From Candidatus Gastranaerophilales bacterium (GTDB lineage: Bacteria > Cyanobacteriota > Vampirovibrionia > Gastranaerophilales > Gastranaerophilaceae): DNA of 64,000 bases. How positions within the stretch are numbered: the stretch's first letter is position 1; every line of letters starts with the position of its first letter. The notes beneath the pieces were generated by a model that saw only the letters and a list, made by a program, of their open reading frames with translations, had not been told where the DNA came from and did no database searches. The stretch covers positions 62,001 through 126,000 of the forward strand of contig UNSK01000001.1 in the NCBI GenBank assembly GCA_900552525.1. Direction: 5' to 3'. The position numbers were made by a program, and so were the translations under genes. Of the stretch, positions 61,135 to 64,000 are shown piece after piece.

Positions 61135-62006
61135 TAGATATCCGTGTATTTATTCCTTTCAAAAAATAGAATGTTAATTAACGAAAATCCCATTACGACA
61201 ACAAGCAGAACTACTGCTAGTGCTGAGGCGTAACCTAAATCAAGATTTTCAAACGCGCGTTCATAAATATAATAAACAATTGTCTTTGTAGAATTCAAAG
61301 GTCCTCCCTTTGTCATAACATAGATTTCTGCAAAAACTTTCATCGCGGAAATTGTACTTATAGTAGATACAAGCGCAATTGTCGGCATTATGTGCGGAAT
61401 AGTAACAGTCAAATGTTTGGTGATAAAATTTGCACCATCAATATCACATGCTTCATACAAATCTTGAGGTACACTCATTAAAGATGCAAGATAAATCATC
61501 ATGTAATATCCGATACCCTTCCAGATAGTAACTAATGCAACAGAAAAAAGAGCCCACTTTGTATCTACGAGCCAGCCGATAGATTTGATATGAAATAATG
61601 ATAATATATAATTTAAAATACCCTGACCGGCGTAAAGCCATTTAAAAGCAATTGCTGCAACTACGATTGACACAATTACCGGAAGATATAAGAGTATTTT
61701 GTAGAGAGTTATTCCTCTTATTTTCTGATTTATCAATATTGCCAGAAAAAGAGGAAATGTTACAAGAAAAGGGACTGCAATTACAAGGTACATAAAAGTA
61801 TTGAACATGACTTTGTAAAAAACAGGTTCTTTAAATAGTTTTATATAATTATCTGCTCCGACGAAATTTGGATTATAGAGGCTTGAAGAATAATCGAAAA
61901 AACTTAATCCAAAAGTTTGAAAAAACGGAATAAAAAAGAATACTATCATAACTGCAGCAGCAGGAAGTAAAAATAAATAAGGCGTGTATTTTTTATAATA
62001 ATTCAT
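61134..62006 (-). CDS. ABC sugar transporter permease (MalF/UgpA type), without visible partners
   Basis: Six hydrophobic helices and the EAA loop EACDIDGANFITKHLTVTIPHIMP mark the sugar-ABC permease family. It is usually encoded beside a second permease and a binding protein, neither of which is in the window. A GATAAT lies exactly 6 nt before the ATG and there is no ribosome site. It is followed by an overlapping glycosyltransferase gene. Confidence 0.9.
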   Translation of the reverse strand: MNYYKKYTPYLFLLPAAAVMIVFFFIPFFQTFGLSFFDYSSSLYNPNFVGADNYIKLFKEPVFYKVMFNTFMYLVIAVPFLVTFPLFLAILINQKIRGITLYKILLYLPVIVSIVVAAIAFKWLYAGQGILNYILSLFHIKSIGWLVDTKWALFSVALVTIWKGIGYYMMIYLASLMSVPQDLYEACDIDGANFITKHLTVTIPHIMPTIALVSTISTISAMKVFAEIYVMTKGGPLNSTKTIVYYIYERAFENLDLGYASALAVVLLVVVMGFSLINILFFERNKYTDI

Positions 62007-62231
62007 AGATTTATTATCTTACACATAAATGAATGTTGCAAGAATATTACGATTACCGTAAAAAAAAGATTGTCAATAGAATTTTTATGTATTATAAACG
62101 TAAACTTTTGTTAATTCGGTTTTTTCTTTGCAGGCATGGGGAGCATGGGGAATTGTAAAAATTTTTACGAAATTATTTACTTGATAAAAAGATAAGAAAA
62201 TTATACTATATACACATACCTGAAAGGAGTG

Positions 62232-62264
62232 ATGGCTGCTAGACTCGGGGGGAGTCAAAGATAG
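62232..62264 (+). CDS. Possible leader peptide or dual-function RNA (10 aa)
   Basis: GAAAGGAG lies a few nt ahead of the ATG, an unusually good ribosome site. The peptide reads MAARLGGSQR. A GACTC-GGGGG-GAGTC hairpin overlaps it. It lacks the codon runs expected of an amino-acid attenuator. The transcript could end at the hairpin at 62403. Confidence 0.35.
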   Translation: MAARLGGSQR

Positions 62265-62402
62265 AAAAAAGATTTAAAATTTTTAGAACATTTACAACAA
62301 AAAACACAAATCAATTTTAACAAAACATTTACCTGATTAAGAGATTAAATTATTGGAGATTTGAGGACTCAAAAGATTTTTGGGGTAGGAGATTATTGGG
62401 TT

Positions 62403-62437
62403 AAAAAGACTTTCCTGTTTATGGAAAGTCTCTTTTT
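62403..62437 (+). terminator. Intrinsic terminator just upstream of anmK
   Basis: AAAAAGACTTTCC-TGTTTAT-GGAAAGTCTCTTTTT. It ends 18 nt before the anmK ATG, so anmK has to be driven by its own promoter (TAAAAT at 62444-62449). Confidence 0.8.
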
Positions 62438-62455
62438 ATGTGCTAAAATTGCTTT

Positions 62456-63571
62456 ATGGAAGAAAAAGAAACAAAAAAGATTATAGGTTTGATGTCCGGA
62501 ACCTCCTGCGACTCAATTGACGCCGGACTTTGTGAAGTTTATCCGGATATGTCGGTAAAACTTATTCACGGTATAAATTATTCGTATCCTGAACATATAA
62601 GAGCAAAACTTTTTTCAGCTTTTAGAGGAGATCTTTCTGTAAAAGATTTGTGCCAGCTTAATTTTGCTGCAGGCAAATGTTTTGCTGACGCTGCAAATAC
62701 ACTTATTGCAGAATTTGGCAAACCTGATTTGATTTCAAGTCATGGCCAGACAATTTATCATTATCCTTTTGATGAAAAACTTGACGGAATTTCTTTAAAG
62801 AGTACTTTACAGATTGGCGAAAGTTCTGTAATTGCGCATGAAACAGGATGTATGGTTGTTTCAAACTTCCGGGAAAAAGATATTGCAGCAGGCGGACAGG
62901 GAGCACCGCTTGTATGTTTTGCTGATGAAAAATGGTTTAAAAATTCACTCGTTCAGAATATCGGAGGAATTTCTAACGTAACGGTTGTGTCTGATGATTG
63001 TGAAACTTTTGGATTTGATACCGGATGCGGAAATATTATGATTGATTATTGTACGCAAAAATTCTTCGGACAAAAATATGATAAAGATGGGACAATTGCT
63101 TCAGAAGGAAATATTTGCGAAAGCTGGCTGGATTGTCTTTTGCAGGACGAATATTATTTTATAGACCCTCCAAAAACTACAGGCAGAGAATATTTTTCAA
63201 ACAAATATATCGAAAATATTTTGAAGACAGCGCCTTCTGAACCAAAGGATATTATTACTACACTGACTGCGCTTACAGCAAAAACAATTGCTCAGGCTTA
63301 TGAAAGATTTGTTTATCCGCAGACTCATGTAGATACTGCAATAATAGGCGGCGGAGGGGCTTATAATAAAACAATGATGAAATTCTTGAGAAATTATCTT
63401 CCAAAACATATTGAATTAAAAACCCATGAGGATTATGGAATTTCTAATAACTTCAAAGAGGTTATGGCATTTGCGCTTTTAGGCTACTGCAACTATTACG
63501 GCATTCCAAATAATCTGCCGTCATGTACGGGTGCAAAAAAACGTACTATTCTCGGCAAAATTACTTACTAA
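62456..63571 (+). CDS. anmK: Anhydro-N-acetylmuramic acid kinase
   Basis: AnmK phosphorylates anhydro-MurNAc in peptidoglycan recycling. The family start GLMSGTSCDSIDAGL, then SSHGQTIYHYP, QGAPLVCFAD, QNIGGISNV and GGGGAYN are intact. 371 aa is normal. A TAAAAT lies exactly 6 nt before the ATG and no ribosome site exists. The 3' end overlaps the ketoacyl synthase gene by 11 bp (convergent). Confidence 0.95.
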   Translation: MEEKETKKIIGLMSGTSCDSIDAGLCEVYPDMSVKLIHGINYSYPEHIRAKLFSAFRGDLSVKDLCQLNFAAGKCFADAANTLIAEFGKPDLISSHGQTIYHYPFDEKLDGISLKSTLQIGESSVIAHETGCMVVSNFREKDIAAGGQGAPLVCFADEKWFKNSLVQNIGGISNVTVVSDDCETFGFDTGCGNIMIDYCTQKFFGQKYDKDGTIASEGNICESWLDCLLQDEYYFIDPPKTTGREYFSNKYIENILKTAPSEPKDIITTLTALTAKTIAQAYERFVYPQTHVDTAIIGGGGAYNKTMMKFLRNYLPKHIELKTHEDYGISNNFKEVMAFALLGYCNYYGIPNNLPSCTGAKKRTILGKITY

Positions 63572-64000
63572 ACTTCTTCAATATAATTGAAGTATTTATT
63601 CCTCCGAATGCGAAGTTATTGGTCATAACGTATTCTGTCTCTATAGCTCTGCCTTCATTCTGAATATAATCTAACTTACCGCAGTTTTCGTCAATTTCTT
63701 TCAGGTTAAGAGTTGGATTGAACCATTTTTTATTCATCATCTCTACGGCAAGAATTGTTTCAATAGCTCCGCAGGCGCCCAGTGTGTGGCCTGTATAGCT
63801 TTTTATAGAACTTATCGGAACTTCTCTTTTAAAAACATTTTCTGTTGCTAAAGATTCTGCAATATCTCCGTTAAGCGTTCCTGTACCGTGTGCGTTAACG
63901 TAACCTATTTCACCAGCAGAAACTCCTGCACTTTCGAGAGCCTGCTTCATAACCTCGGCCATCATATCTTTATTCGGGTTTGTAATATGTGTTCCGTCTG
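63561..64000 (-). CDS. Beta-ketoacyl-ACP synthase (FabF-like), C-terminal part, truncated by window edge
   Basis: The visible C-terminal third contains both catalytic His motifs, YVNAHGTGTLNGD and SYTGHTLGACGAIE, plus the glycine loop NNFAFGGINTS, so it belongs to the FabF/FabB condensing-enzyme family. The active-site Cys lies outside the window. The frame is open to base 64000. It could be fabF or a synthase of a specialised (for example aryl-polyene) pathway; this part does not decide it. Confidence 0.88.
   Translation of the reverse strand, partial: DGTHITNPNKDMMAEVMKQALESAGVSAGEIGYVNAHGTGTLNGDIAESLATENVFKREVPISSIKSYTGHTLGACGAIETILAVEMMNKKWFNPTLNLKEIDENCGKLDYIQNEGRAIETEYVMTNNFAFGGINTSIILKKFSK

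Larger units (their letters stand above)
62007..62455. other. 449-bp gap with a short transcription unit
   Basis: It holds a -10-like TATACT at about 62205, a 10-codon frame with a strong ribosome site (62232-62264), a GACTC/GAGTC hairpin, A-rich sequence, and a terminator at 62403-62437 just before anmK. The rest shows nothing recognisable. Confidence 0.5.

Noticed and set aside
1..64000. CRISPR array, integrase, insertion-sequence transposase or phage genes
   Set aside because: No regularly spaced repeats of 25-40 bp and no such protein signature were seen anywhere in the window.
1..64000. Cyanobacterial HIP1 palindrome (GCGATCGC)
   Set aside because: I saw no copy while reading; the lineage argument therefore does not rest on it.

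Overview
The window is AT-rich bacterial DNA using the standard code (TGA acts as a stop). It most likely comes from a gut non-photosynthetic cyanobacterial relative (Vampirovibrionia, order Gastranaerophilales). Three things support this. The efp-accB pairing is typical of cyanobacteria. Diderm envelope genes sit beside flagellar export genes. Several lineage-style hypothetical proteins carry a short F-[KRN]-[GS] motif near the N-terminus. The assignment is inference from gene content and style; no marker gene was compared.

Layout. 1-3.5 kb: the 3' end of lepA, then efp-accB-accC (translation rescue and fatty-acid initiation). 3.5-7.1 kb: a frameshifted gene, tRNA-Gly, a gene-poor stretch with inverted repeats and two lineage-specific genes. 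7.2-11.1 kb: flagellar switch and export operon (SPOA protein, fliO, fliP, fliQ, a periplasmic protein, fliR). 11.1-19.8 kb: cofactor and central metabolism (Nif3-like, coaBC, ribD, rpe), an orphan peptide-ABC ATPase, coiled-coil and small proteins, and a degenerate metallophosphoesterase. 19.8-26.1 kb: a divergent chaperone-usher pilus operon. 26.3-33 kb: small genes, rnhB, a ketopantoate reductase-like gene with a CMP-sugar synthase, a giant AsmA/TamB-like protein and a secreted HExxH protein. 33-37 kb: a large lineage protein, an M48 protease with two YbjQ-like proteins, and tRNA-Pro. 36.8-41.8 kb: OmpH/Skp, BamA, a third pilin paralogue, and a three-gene RiPP cluster (precursor, PqqD-like, radical SAM/SPASM). 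41.9-49.9 kb: two lineage proteins, ftsZ, tspO, prmA, accA and accD. 50-56 kb: a response regulator, TPR, ACT and nuclease genes, an HTH cluster, folC and a DtxR/MntR-like regulator. 56-64 kb: an endonuclease IV-like gene, a formyltransferase, a redox-type protein, a large lineage protein, a glycosyltransferase with an ABC permease, anmK and a partial ketoacyl synthase.

How the parts fit. accB, accC, accA and accD together encode a complete four-part acetyl-CoA carboxylase, split over two loci. BamA, Skp, the AsmA-like protein, the usher and the lipoprotein point to a full outer membrane. The items most worth following are: the RiPP cluster with its near-consensus promoter; two paralogous ~180-nt structured RNAs that share an anti-Shine-Dalgarno decamer and covarying helices; a dispersed hairpin repeat whose stems covary; ten genes with a -10 box exactly 6 nt before the ATG, which predicts leaderless mRNAs; and the divergent pilus operon.

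Limits. All calls come from reading the sequence. No homology search, RNA folding or structure prediction was run.
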